DNA of 64,000 nt from Apostichopus japonicus. Lineage: Eukaryota > Echinodermata > Holothuroidea > Aspidochirotida > Stichopodidae. Below, in pieces: positions 1 through 9,737 of the stretch (its first letter is position 1; each line of letters begins with the position of its first letter). The position numbers and the translations under genes were made by a program. Where the stretch lies: the NCBI RefSeq assembly GCF_037975245.1, contig NC_092580.1, forward strand, positions 30,558,001 to 30,622,000. Direction: 5' to 3'. The notes below the pieces were generated by a model. That model was not told the origin of the DNA. It saw only the letters and a program-made list of their open reading frames with translations, and made no database searches.

Positions 1-2
1 GT

Positions 3-1706
3 GTTTTAGTATATGCGGCGAATAAATCGATTCAATTCACTCCAGATATCTATACTATATTACACAATGGTGACATACAGGTGTGTAACTTTTTGGAAGC
101 TTCTGGCACCGCTGTGAGGTTTTTGCCTCAATATTCCCAAACACAAAGTATCCTGAGCACGGTTGGTATTTCTATTTCGGTGATTGCACTGCTTTTAACA
201 TTGATCAGCTACTCCGTATTTCCTACATTAAGAACCAGACTAGCAAACATTATAATCATGAACCTTTGTGGTTGCCTTGTAGTGGCTCAGTTACTACTTA
301 TCTTCGCGGGTATTTCTACACTTCATCGTACCTTATGTTCAGTAATATCTGGTCTTGGACATTTCTTTTGGCTGACTGCCTTCTCGGCTAGCTCAATATT
401 AGGTTTTCTTATGAATCAGACTTTCAGTCTCAGAAACCAAACATTAAGAGGTGTAAAACCTTCCAGAAAGTCAATATGTCTTTTCATACTACTGTGCTTT
501 GTTTTGCCAAGTATCATCAGTGGGACGTTACTGATTATTTACTCTGTGGATGAAGATGGCATTTACGGAATAGTGTATGGTTCTAACTCAGGATGCTGGA
601 TTGGTGGACCAAAGATTAACTTGTATGCCTTTGGTATTCCGGTGGCAGTGAGTGTTGTCATAAATATGATATTCTTCATACATATAACCGTCTCCATTTG
701 TATTCAAAAGAGAAGTAGTCGGAGAATCAGAAAGACCAAGGAGGAAAGCCACTTACGTGAATTGGTGATTTATTCAAAGGTGAGAAGTTTGGCAGATTTC
801 TTTACCCCCTTCTTCTCATAATGTGGCAATGACATCCCATAACTACCTTATCAGGATACGTTTGTATATGATACAACCACAATTAAACATGTGGATATTA
901 TTTCGAGAAACCGAGTTCATATGTCTTATGCTCATAGTGCCTGTAAATTAGTTTGAACAGTGTGAGAGATACCACTGCCGCTTGTTTTTTTTTTTAATTT
1001 AGTGTCTACTGATGTCAATGATAACGACTCACGGGCAATCAAACTAGAATTACACCAAACTTTCACAACCTTACAGTTCAGGAAATTACAAGAGGTTCCT
1101 TCCAAGTTTGTTTAAATTACGGAGCTCATGCACAAGTCACTAAACATATAATTGCTGAAAAGTAAAGATGTGATTCATGAAAGCATAATCCTTACAGCTA
1201 CCTGATTTTAAATAGAAACGAAAACCCAAAACAAAGACACAAACAAACAAACGCATTACCCAAAAGAATTCTGAAATGCCATACATCTAGGAAAACAGGC
1301 ATCGATTGCATAAGTTACTTTTTTTGTTTTTAATTGTATATTAAAAATTCAATTATGCCAAGTTGGTCACTACTTGAAGCTCATAGTCTATTATTAATTC
1401 ATTAAATGTGATTTGGTTATATTTTTTCTTCTTCAGATATTCATAATCCTGGGGTTAACCTGGGTCACTGGCTTTGCTGCTGCGTTGTTTGATGAACCTT
1501 GGCTATGGTATCTCTTTATCATATTCACGTCATTGCAAGGACTTTTTATTTTTCTTGCCTTCACTGTCAAATCCGAAATTTGGGGAATGTGGAGGAAGCG
1601 GCTGGGCATGTCTTCTGACTCGCACATTTCATCTTCACAAGGTGTGCATTATCAACCTGGAAAAGGAAGACAGACATCTGGATTAACGGCCACATCAACA
1701 GTGTAG
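3..1706 (+). CDS. Class-B (adhesion/methuselah-like) 7-TM receptor, copy A, 3' part
   Basis: Partial gene cut by the window start. Two exons are visible: 3-779 (259 codons, open from the first bases) and 1437-1706, joined phase 0 by a GT (780) ... CTTCAG (1436) intron. They encode the last part of the ectodomain and all seven membrane segments. TM1 is around STVGISISVIALLLTLISY, TM2 around NLCGCLVVAQLLLIFAG and TM3 around GHFFWLTAFSASSILGFL. Exon 2 carries the class-B TM6 signature LGLTWVTGF and the TM7 signature SLQGLFIFLAF, then a Ser/Thr-rich cytoplasmic tail. It is nearly identical to copy B (14666-19367) but lacks two codons before TM1 (GTAVRFL against GTVVTYRFL). Family membership is established from the TM6/TM7 motifs. 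The ligand is unknown. The 5' exons lie outside the window, so the ectodomain cannot be described. No stop or frameshift is seen, so it looks functional. Confidence 0.87.
780..1436 (+). other. Intron of receptor copy A
   Basis: Phase-0 intron between the TM5/ICL3 exon and the TM6 exon. It aligns in patches with the intron at 18194-19097 of copy B. Copy B has about 240 extra bases near 18530-18780. No other feature was seen. Confidence 0.8.
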
Positions 1707-1765
1707 CACCTGTCACCTGTACTATGCCTGTACTATATTACCTGTACATTGCGTGTGAATCGGTG

Positions 1766-1827
1766 CTTGTGTATATATATATATATATCTATATATATAT
1801 ATATGAAAATCGTAATGAGTGAAAATC

Positions 1828-1902
<75 letters not shown>

Positions 1903-1949
1903 TAGATATATAGATATATAGATATATATATATATATATAGATATATAT

Positions 1950-2012
<63 letters not shown>

Positions 2013-2014
2013 AA
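1766..2014. repeat. (TA)n microsatellite with embedded SINE remnant
   Basis: Long TA array interrupted by GATA units. Bases about 1803-1829 contain ATGAAAATCGTAATGAGT, the end of the tRNA-derived SINE unit that is tandemly repeated at 8796-9739, so this array is the scar of another copy. Long Tyr-Ile reading frames here are artefacts of the TA repeat. The last 8 bases (TATAGGAA, 2007-2014) are the left target-site duplication of the next element. Confidence 0.9.
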
Positions 2015-2303
2015 CATAGGCGTAGGAGCCTCATTTGATTTGGGGGGGGGGGGCTGTAACGACTTGCCCGAAAAATATAACCAAAATTTTTCGCGCGCAG
2101 AGTGGGCATTCCACATGTTAATGTGCATATCATATAGGCATTCATCGGTTATTACATCACATGCCAATAACATAAAATCATTTTCCGTCTTATCACCCTT
2201 CCATATTGGTTATAATTATTGGGGAAGTCGTTACAACAATAATGATAATTATAATAATAATATAAGTTTAACCATTGAAAATTCTTCTTCTTTCACTAGG
2301 TGC

Positions 2304-4060
2304 CAGTGGCGGAGCTAGGGGTAGTGGTCAGGGGGGGGGAGAATGGTCTGTAGGGGCGCTTTCGACACTATCTAAGCGGAGCGCCACCACAGGTTGGCGC
2401 GGAGCGTACAGAAATTTTTTGAGTAAAGATACTCCCTAGATCGCCGGAAATGACCCTTTCCGGGCCGCGAATTTTTTTTTCCCAAACAGGTTTGCAATTG
2501 TGTGTAAATAGTCGCTCATGATTGGTCGGAAAAGTTACGTCATAACAATGGAAACCTTCACTTCGAGGTTATCAAAATGTCTGCATCCATTCGTTGCAAC
2601 GAAGATATACCCGTTCAAAATTACCCGCAGCTTTTCGTAAATATATGTAGATGTGTTTGGAATTGGTTAAGACATATTGAGCACACTAGTATAGTATGAT
2701 CTACTTTGATCGAAGATTTCTGTGAAGGCATTAATCGATAACATCGCACAGTGAAAGTTTCGTAAAGGGTTACATAACACATGCGCTGTAGGCCTATATG
2801 TATTAAAACTGTGTATAGTAAAGGCTTCATAATTGACGCACCCCCGTAATTGACGCACCTTTAATTATTACTAGCAACGATACAGCAGGCCACTTAAACG
2901 TTTTGCAGTCAAGCAGAATTACATATTTCATGAGTTTGAATCCATTTCAGCTATTTACTGACCAAATTGTGGTACTTTGTAAGCTTTTAACACCCTCCCA
3001 CTAGTTTTGCATGCTTTTTGGGCATTTGGAAATCTTACACCCTAAAAATAACCAACATTACCTCAATATGATAACACTACTCTCTGGGACCTGACCTGTC
3101 TGAGCTAAGAGGCTCAGAGCATAGCAAACAGCATCTAAAGTCAATGGATGTATACTGAGGCCTACACTACAGTTAGCTTATCGACGAGTGTGTCAATTTA
3201 GGGGTATGAAAGAACTTGACACGGCAAACATTTTGTGGTCAAATTCTGCTCAATTGTATGGTGCATAAGCACAGAATCTTAAATATTTTGAGATCATAAC
3301 ATTTCTGAGGAACTACACATATGAAAAACACATACAGTTGAGTGATTTGGATTTTTCCTTGATAGTCATCGTTGATCAAATCTTTAAGTGCGTCAATTAT
3401 GAGCCCACCATGCTACACAGTGCAGTGACGGAAATATATCATACTGTACACTATACTGTTTTGCGTATATTCATTCAAGACTACTCGCGTCGTGAAGCTG
3501 ATTTTGGTGTAGGCCTACCCATTCCACGAAACGAATTCTGATTTCAATAGAACGGCTGACGAATCTTGGATGACGTAAACACGAACCCGATAGAATGTAG
3601 CGTATGTATCATAAGTAAGGTCAACATGTTATCCAAGCATTAAAAGTAAAGTTAGGGCGTTTGCAGGGAAACCGCGTAACACGACTTTATTAAGTGTCAG
3701 TGTGTAACTCAGTGTATGCCTTCGAACTTCCAAGCGATGGTCATTATTGATGCTGACGTCACGAGCAATCTGATTGGCTGAAAACTCCGTAATTGCAAAC
3801 CTGTTTGGGAAAAAAAAATTCGCTTCCGGGCCTTGCTAATTTGCAGATAAACGAAGACTAAATAGGTGTCATTGCCATTTGTCAGAAAAGTGCACCAACA
3901 AAATGTGACAAATATCAATAGGTATTTGAGAGCGCAATAAAAAAGTCAATAATCGCGAATAAGTAAAAAGTGGTAAAAAGCTGATAAGGGCGCCAGCAGT
4001 CCATTTGAGTCCGTCAGGGGGGCATCCGCCCTCTCTGACTGTATGGATGCTCCGCCACTG
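2304..4060 (+). mobile_element. Non-autonomous hAT-like transposon (CAGTGGCGGAGC ends) inserted in F1
   Basis: Ends CAGTGGCGGAGC (2304) and GCTCCGCCACTG (ending 4060) are a 12-bp perfect inverted repeat with the hAT-type CAG...CTG termini. The flanks are CTAGGTGC (2296-2303) and GTAGGTGC (4061-4068), a 7/8 target duplication inside the tandem repeat of F1. A shorter relative (570 bp) at 59679-60248 lacks the internal insertion at 2467-3823. It carries the shared hairpin module at 2367-2409. No coding capacity. Confidence 0.82.
2467..3823 (+). mobile_element. Mutator-like non-autonomous transposon (33-bp TIR, 9-bp TSD)
   Basis: The first 33 bases (2467-2499, beginning GCGAA, then nine T, then CCC) are repeated perfectly in inverse orientation at 3791-3823. 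The flanks are TTCCGGGCC on both sides (2458-2466 and 3824-3832), a perfect 9-bp duplication. The homologous element at 59679-60248 has no insertion at this place and so supplies an approximate empty site. A 9-bp TSD with G-starting TIRs suggests the MULE superfamily; this is inference, because no transposase is present. The 1357-bp interior has no convincing ORF. Confidence 0.75.
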
Positions 4061-4465
4061 GTAGGTGCCCGAAAAATTCTCAGCATATTGCCCAAATTCC
4101 CCCCCCCCCCAAAAAAAAAAAAAAAATTGAAAAACACACTGCAAATTATTATTCTTTCAGTAGGTGCCCGAAAAAATTCTCAGCATATTGCCCGAATTTT
4201 CACCAAAAAAATTGAAAAACACTTTGCAAATTATTATTCTTTCAGTTGGTGCTCGAAAAATTCTCAGCATATTGCTCGAATTTTCACCCAAAAATTGAAA
4301 ACACATTGCAAATTATTATTCTTTCAGTAGATGCCCGAAAAATTCTCAGCATATTGCCGAATTTTCACCCCCCAAAAAATGAAAAACACACTGCAAATTA
4401 TTCTTTTTCCAGTAGGTGCCCGAAAAATTCTTAGCATACTGCCCGAATTTTCACAACAAAGTTTG
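4061..4465 (+). repeat. Five tandem units of about 82-99 bp inside F1
   Basis: Units start at 4061, 4160, 4245, 4327 and 4412 with GTAGGTGCCCGAAAAATTCT or a close variant and end in ATTATTATTCTTTCA. Each junction reads like a splice acceptor followed by GTAGGT. Single units of the same sequence appear in other F1 copies (near 45390 minus, 50000, 55310). Confidence 0.85.
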
Positions 4466-4555
4466 GTTGGGGGGCTGCAGCCCCCCAGCCCCCCCGCCTC
4501 CTACGCCTATGTATAGGAATAACGGAAAAACTGTTAAACAACTACGCTGAGCTAT

Positions 4556-4685
4556 TGCAGAGCTTTGCTCGAAAGCTCTGCAAAAACCAAACATTGGCTG
4601 TTTTACTTCCAATCATTTACCTAGTTTAATTATTGTATCTCACTCGAGATCCAGCCTTTCCCTAAATGCAGCATAGCTGTTCAAC
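4556..4685 (+). repeat. 5' pseudo-LTR of PLE-A copy 1
   Basis: About 130 bp closely matching 6278-6419 over CTCTGCAAAAACCAAACAT through to the TGTTCAAC end. Its ribozyme (4556-4582) lacks the catalytic box; see the separate finding. Confidence 0.85.
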
Positions 4686-4744
4686 CGTTTTCCCGTTATT
4701 TCTATCTATATCTTTCACTGTTTGTATCTAATTGATCCAACAAA

Positions 4745-6148
4745 ACGGAGAGCACCTTTGAAACTTTGAAAACGCTTCGACGCCTTTCCGAAAAGCGGGT
4801 TAGGTATCGGCATCACCTTTCCAACTACAGACTATACCGTAAACACAAAACGGTACCAAAAGGACTTAAAATCAAGGTCCGTGCTGGTTTACCACTTTCT
4901 GATAGCGACAGCTTTGCCAATTGGAGAGGAATCCTTAAGAATGCTTCGCTTGAATTAATGGCTGTGCAAATAAGTATTTGTCGCAAAACCATTCACGAAC
5001 TTAGCCAGCAAATTGATTCCAAAACCAGAAAACTGCAAAAAGAACTCCCTCAGAACGAGTTCGAAAGAAAGCTTGACGCCATCTCCAACATATGCTTGAA
5101 CCTCTCACATACCCTAGCTTCAAGACAATTTCACAAATTGAAGAGGGATAATGTCACCCAAAGAGAGGTAGTTAAGTCTTCTGGTTAAACCCAACTTGAA
5201 ACCTCAAAAAGAACCAGGTCTCGCACATTCCGTCGCAAAGAGATACAGACCTGATGCAACACCACCAAAAGTGCAGTTGTTACCATTGAGTGCCAACTCT
5301 CGGTAGGAGAAACAAACTTACTCTCCAAAGGTCTAAATTTTTTCCCTAAACCACGGCAAGTTAACGCTCAGAAACTTTCTCTTGACCTAAATATATTCTA
5401 TCGACGCTTACGTCTCCGTGAATTTTTTGCCGACGAAAATGGCAATAACACCACGCAACAAACCAACGACTTGCATTCCAATTTTCAGCCAAAAAGCTCG
5501 TGAAATCCGCCCAAGGCCCATTGTGCACCTCTTGAATCATTTATTTCGGCAATTGAAGAGGATGTAAAAACACAGACCTCTGCCCCAGACTTTCGTGACA
5601 ATCTCAACAAAACTGAGAGACAGGCTATCCATGAACTCCGGAAGCGCGATGACATTGTCATCAAGCCAGCCGACAAGGGTTCTGCAATTGTCGCTATGGG
5701 CAAACAATTCTACAGAGAGGAAGCCAACTGACTACTCGGCAACCCTCAACACTACATACTCCTGGATTCTGATCCTACTCAAGAAATCACAGTCTCTAAC
5801 GGTTCCATTGACCGCAAGTTATGCCAAAACCTCCTTGAAAACGACCCAAAACCTGGTAGCCTAAAATTCACAAAGAAGGCAATCCCGGGACGCCCATAAT
5901 ATCGGGTAATGGTACAGCGACTGAAAAAAATCCAAATTCGTGGATCTTCTCATCCAACCTCTTGTTTCGGCCCTACCGTTTCTGGACATGGCGTTCACTT
6001 CCTGGACACCACTGTGACCCTACACAAAAAAAAAATCTGGGAACTTAACCTAAAGACCACGGCACCATTCCGTTTAAACATCAGAAACGATTTGCCGTCC
6101 CAGATAAACCAAAACAATTCCTTTGCAATTACGACGGAATCGGATTAA
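4745..6148 (+). pseudogene. PLE-A coding remnant: N-terminal part, RT fingers, C-terminus
   Basis: Three blocks remain. 4766-5188 is open for 140 codons and encodes a basic N-terminal region (RHHLSNYRLYRKHKT...). About 5548-5898 encodes PLE reverse-transcriptase finger motifs (ELRKRDDIVIKPADKGSAIV), interrupted by an in-frame TGA after the Glu-Glu-Ala-Asn near 5728. About 6032-6148 encodes the extreme C-terminus ([15 protein letters not shown]), which matches the copy at 21472. Between about 5930 and 6030 the catalytic RT core, linker and GIY-YIG nuclease have been lost. No ATG start was identified for the first block. The element cannot be autonomous. Confidence 0.85.
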
Positions 6149-6277
6149 AATAATCCGAATTTCTAAAACTTCTGCTCAATTCAGCAGAAATCAGTAAGTC
6201 GCTTTGACAACCATGCCGACAATCTTCTCTATAAAATAGTTTCAATTCCTGCTACTCCTTGTCACTTTCCATGATCA

Positions 6278-6316
6278 TGCACTGAAGAAGAGCTAGTTTT
6301 GCTCGAAAGCTCTGCA
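6278..6316 (+). ncRNA. Hammerhead ribozyme in PLE-A 3' pLTR
   Basis: Order of parts: TGCA (helix I), CTGAAGA (CUGANGA box), one extra A, GAGC, loop TAGTTTT, GCTC (helix II), GAA, AGCT (palindromic helix III beginning with A15.1 and ending with U16.1), C17, then TGCA (helix I'). Every conserved core position is present. The extra A after A9 is unusual but is known from a viroid hammerhead. A four-base palindrome as helix III implies activity as a dimer. PLEs are known to carry hammerheads. Cleavage is predicted after C6312. Confidence 0.75.
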
Positions 6317-6418
6317 AAAACCAAACATCGGCTGTTTTACTTCCAATCACTTACCTAATTTAATTATTGTATCTCACTCGAGATCCAGCCTTTCTCTAAA
6401 TGCAGCATAGTTGTTCAA

Positions 6419-6419
<1 letters not shown>
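6278..6419 (+). repeat. 3' pseudo-LTR of PLE-A copy 1
   Basis: Direct repeat of 4556-4685 with an intact ribozyme core at its start. It ends at GTTGTTCAAC, followed immediately by (TA)n. Confidence 0.85.

Positions 6420-6423
<4 letters not shown>

Positions 6424-6482
<59 letters not shown>
6424..6482. repeat. (TA)n microsatellite between the two PLEs
   Basis: Uninterrupted TA array. PLE-A (+) ends on its left side and PLE-B (-) ends on its right side, so the 3' ends of two unrelated PLEs face each other across it. Confidence 0.95.
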
Positions 6483-6484
<2 letters not shown>

Positions 6485-6549
6485 AGAGAAAACCAGAGAA
6501 ATAAGATATGACTCATAATTGACAAATAAGGAGTAAGTTTTAGAAAATA

Positions 6550-6590
6550 TATTGGAATTTTCGGTCCCCCTGGGACCTTCGTCAGCAATA
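6550..6590 (-). ncRNA. Hammerhead ribozyme, PLE-B left arm
   Basis: Read on the - strand: TATTG (helix I), CTGACGA, extra A, GGTCCC with loop then GGACC (helix II), GAA, AATT (palindromic helix III), C17, CAATA (helix I'). It has the same architecture as the PLE-A ribozyme with unrelated helices, including the same extra A after A9. It is the inverted twin of 8607-8647. Confidence 0.72.
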
Positions 6591-6725
6591 CTTGGCAGTC
6601 GAATGAGAAGTACAAAATGTGACACAATGAAAGTATGACGCTAGATAAGTGTAAGTTGCAATGATGGAATTAAAACCAAATAAACCATGACTATACAGGA
6701 AGCGAATTAAGGAGCAAAGAACGGA

Positions 6726-8028
6726 TTACATATGCTTGTAGAACTGGTAGTTGTTAAGGGGTCCCAAGTCTTTGTTGAGGCCGGTGATGTGAGACTTAAT
6801 ACGAAAGATCCAATCGATTTCTTTACGTTTACGTTCAGTAGTTGATTTGAAGTTCGAGGCAATTAAAATACATTTTAGGTTTTTTAGAGAATGACCATGA
6901 AGATTGAAATGTTCGGACACTGGGAATCCTGCAAAATTATCACGAATAGATTTTTTGTGATTATTAAAACGTAAGCGGAATCGGGAGCCTGTTTCACCTA
7001 CATAATTGCCCTCTTTGCAAAGTACACAATAGAAAATGTAAATAACATTAATAGAATCACAAGAGAGGGAAGGGGGTCTAAGACTAAAGTCAACATTGGG
7101 AATCTTGACCACGGTGCCTGGGGTAATATTTGGCATATGGGGCATATTTGGCATCTAGGTTTACCGCAAGGAAAATTGCCTGCGGAGGTGGAAACTGAGC
7201 GGGGGAGTCTGGAGGAAGTGAGAAGAAATTTAAGGTTGGGGGGTTGACGAAATGCTAGCATGGGGGGTACCTTAAACGATTCTCCTACAGACTGATCGTC
7301 TTGAAATACAGCAAATTCCTGTTTGATGGAGCGAATGAAAGATTTGATGAGGGGGTTGTAACTGGTAACGAACGGAATGCGTGTGTTGGGACTTTTAGAC
7401 TTGTATTTTAATAAGTCCTCACGGCTCAACTTGTCGGCCCTTGGAAATACCCTGTCTAATTAAGTGAAGGGGGTATCCGACGTTCAAGAAATAACCAGTT
7501 AATATGGATACCTGGTGTTTAAAATCACATGGGTTGGAGCAAATGCGTTTAAGTCTAAGGCATTGGCTGTAAACAATAGAACTCTTGAGATTATGTGGGT
7601 GAAAACTATTAAAGTGTAAATACATATGAATATCAGTGGGCTTATAATAGACCGAAGTGGTTAAGGAATTGCCATCCAACTTGACCAGAACATCTAGGAA
7701 TGAAATTTGATGTTTGGAAACTTCGACAGAAAATTTAATGCTGTCATGAAAAGAATTAACATGATCAAAGAAAGACTTAAGAGATTCTTCACCATGTGGC
7801 CAGACAAAAAATATATCGTCAATATATCTATAATAATGTGATGGCTTAAGAGGAGAAGTGGATAGCATTTCCTGTTCTAATTCGTGCATAAATATGTTGG
7901 CGTAACAAGGTGCCATCTTAGTGCCCATAGCGGTACCATTGATTTGTAGATAATATTTCCCGTTAAAAGAGAAATAATTATTACTTAATATGAAACGTAA
8001 AATGGGACCAAGATCATCACCTAAAGTG
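6726..8028 (-). pseudogene. PLE-B reverse transcriptase - GIY-YIG endonuclease (frameshifted)
   Basis: Read from 8028 downwards. The C-terminal half of the RT domain comes first, with GTAMGTKMAPCYANIFMHEL and the catalytic YIDD motif (RYIDDIFFVWP). A linker with clustered Cys follows (PCGKPRCQICPIC). The GIY-YIG nuclease is last: IYIFYC for the first motif, YVGET for the second, then a conserved Arg/His stretch GSRFRLRFNNH. Frame changes near 7430 (end of RT) and about 7140 (linker) break it into three reading frames. Upstream RT motifs are absent because the inverted copy begins at 8029. PLEs use these domains for target nicking and reverse transcription. This copy is inactive. Confidence 0.88.
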
Positions 8029-8471
8029 ATTTTCCTTGCGGTAAACCTAGATGCCAAATATGCCCCCATATTACCCCAGGCACCGTGGTCAAGATTCCCA
8101 ATGTTGACTTTAGTCTTAGACCCCCTTCCCTCTCTTGTGATTCTATTAATGTTATTTACATTTTCTATTGTGTACTTTGCAAAGAGGGCAATTATGTAGG
8201 TGAAACAGGCTCCCGATTCCGCTTACGTTTTAATAATCACAAAAAATCTATTCGTGATAATTTTGCAGGATTCCCAGTGTCCGAACATTTCAATCTTCAT
8301 GGTCATTCTCTAAAAAACCTAAAATGTATTTTAATTGCCTCGAACTTCAAATCAACTACTGAACGTAAACGTAAAGAAATCGATTGGATCTTTCGTAATA
8401 AGTCTCACATCACCGGCCTCAACAAAGACTTGGGACCCCTTAACAACTACCAGTTCTACAAGCATATGTAA
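8029..8471 (+). pseudogene. PLE-B GIY-YIG fragment, inverted copy
   Basis: The + strand duplicate of the linker end and GIY-YIG domain is open from about 8085 to the stop at 8471 (starts VKIPNVDFSLRPPSL, ends NNYQFYKHM). It differs from the - strand copy at only one or two residues by eye (IFRNKS against IFRIKS), so the inversion is young. The domain has no RT attached and is not expected to mobilise the element. Confidence 0.85.
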
Positions 8472-8606
8472 TCCGTTCTTTGCTCCTTAATCCGCTTCCT
8501 GTAAAGTCATGGTTTATTTGGTTTTAATTCCATCATTGCAACTTACACTTATCTAGCGACATACTTTCATTGTGTCACATTTTGTACTTCTCATTCGACT
8601 GCCAAG

Positions 8607-8647
8607 TATTGCTGACGAAGGTCCCAGGGGGACCGAAAATTCCAATA
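8607..8647 (+). ncRNA. Hammerhead ribozyme, PLE-B right arm
   Basis: Same parts as 6550-6590 on the + strand: TATTG, CTGACGA, A, GGTCCC/GGACC, GAA, AATT, C, CAATA. Cleavage is predicted after C8642. It lies about 140 bases after the GIY-YIG stop codon, in the 3' UTR. Confidence 0.72.
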
Positions 8648-8748
8648 TATTTTCTAAAACTTACTCCTTATTTGTCAATTATGAGTCATATCTTATTTCT
8701 CTGGTTTTCTCTAATAATATTTTCTTTTGGAGTAAACGTGGATTTTCG

Positions 8749-8749
8749 T

Positions 8750-8795
<46 letters not shown>
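8749..8795. repeat. (TA)n microsatellite
   Basis: TA array between the right end of PLE-B and the first SINE unit. Confidence 0.9.
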
Positions 8796-8797
<2 letters not shown>

Positions 8798-9737
8798 GAA
8801 AATCGTAATGAGTTGGAAAATCAAGAACAGTGAAAAAACTTTCAGCCTCCACCGGGATTCGAACCACGGGCCTCCCGCTCTGTACGCGGACACCCTAACC
8901 ACTAGGCTATGGACGCTGATTGTATGTCCAGAGGTTCGAAACCGGTAAGGAAGGTCGTAATTCCACTGTAGGCGTTTGTCACCTGTATCGAACAATACTA
9001 GTTCTGTTTTTGGTGACATATTTTGCCTTACTCTAGAGATCAAATTCATGATGCTAACCAACTCGAAAATCATTTGTGATTCCTAAAGCCGGATCTCGAA
9101 AGAGATACTTTGAACAGACTTTATGTAAATGCAATGGAGGTAAACGACAAAGGCAAATGAATATATATAAATGAAAATCGTAATGAGTTGGAAAATCAAG
9201 AACAGTGAAAAAACTTTCAGCCTCCACCGGGATTCGAACCACGGGCCTCCCGCTCTGTACGCGGACACCCTAACCACTAGGCTATGGACGCTGATTGTAT
9301 GTCCAGAGGTTCGAAACCGGTAAGGAAGGTCGTAATTCCACTGTAGGCGTTTGTCACCTGTATCGAACAATACTAGTTCTGTTTTTGGTGACATATTTTG
9401 CCTTACTCTAGAGATCAAATTCATGATGCTAACCAACTCGAAAATCATTTGTGATTCCTAAAGCCGGATCTCGAAAGAGATACTTTGAACAGACTTTATG
9501 TAAATGCAATGGAGGTAAACGACAAAGGCAAATGAATATATATAAATGAAAATCGTAATGAGTTGGAAAATCAAGAACAGTGAAAAAACTTTCAGCCTCC
9601 ACCGGGATTCGAACCACGGGCCTCCCGCTCTGTACGCGGACACCCTAACCACTAGGCTATGGACGCTGATTGTATGTCCAGAGGTTCGAAACCGGTAAGG
9701 AAGGTCGTAATTCCACTGTAGGCGTTTGTCACCTGTA

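Larger units (their letters stand above)
2015..4511 (+). mobile_element. Non-autonomous DNA transposon, family F1 (CATAGGCGTAGGAG ends), with nested insertions
   Basis: Terminal inverted repeats CATAGGCGTAGGAG (2015) and CTCCTACGCCTATG (ending 4511) are flanked by a perfect 8-bp duplication TATAGGAA (2007-2014 and 4512-4519), which fits the hAT superfamily. Subterminal runs of G (2041-2052) and C lie just inside. Without the nested element at 2304-4060 it is about 740 bp. It has no transposase. Fragments of the same family occur at about 22664, 45326-45694 (-), 49920-51035 and 54981-55429. Confidence 0.8.
4533..6422 (+). mobile_element. Penelope-like retroelement, family A copy 1, internally deleted
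   Basis: Direct repeats 4556-4685 and 6278-6419 (pseudo-LTRs) flank decayed PLE coding sequence. The 3' end runs into a (TA)n array at 6424-6482. The left boundary carries a short inverted version of the pLTR end (AACAACTACGCTG near 4537). The same family is present on the - strand at 21185-22218. The core RT and nearly all of the GIY-YIG domain are missing. Confidence 0.87.
6483..8745 (-). mobile_element. Penelope-like retroelement, family B, with inverted duplicate 3' end
   Basis: The - strand part (6483-8028) carries RT, linker, GIY-YIG and 3' UTR. A second copy of the linker end, GIY-YIG and 3' UTR follows in the opposite orientation (8029-about 8740). The two arms, 6483-7176 and 8029-8740, are nearly identical inverted repeats separated by the RT segment. 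Both outer ends abut (TA)n arrays. PLEs are known for pseudo-LTRs in direct or inverted arrangement, and this fits. The 5' half of the element is missing. Confidence 0.85.

Noticed and set aside
1433-1627. Antisense ORF over the TM6/TM7 exon (and its twin at 19094-19288)
   Set aside because: It is a shadow of the receptor exon on the other strand.
1733-2173. Long Tyr-Ile reading frames in TA repeats (also 6374-6627, 12523-12994, 20960-21222, 22090-22365)
   Set aside because: They are translations of (TA)n microsatellites with no conserved domain.
8845-8916. Functional tRNA gene
   Set aside because: A and B boxes and most stems are present, but the T-stem has two mismatches and the unit is a tandem SINE.
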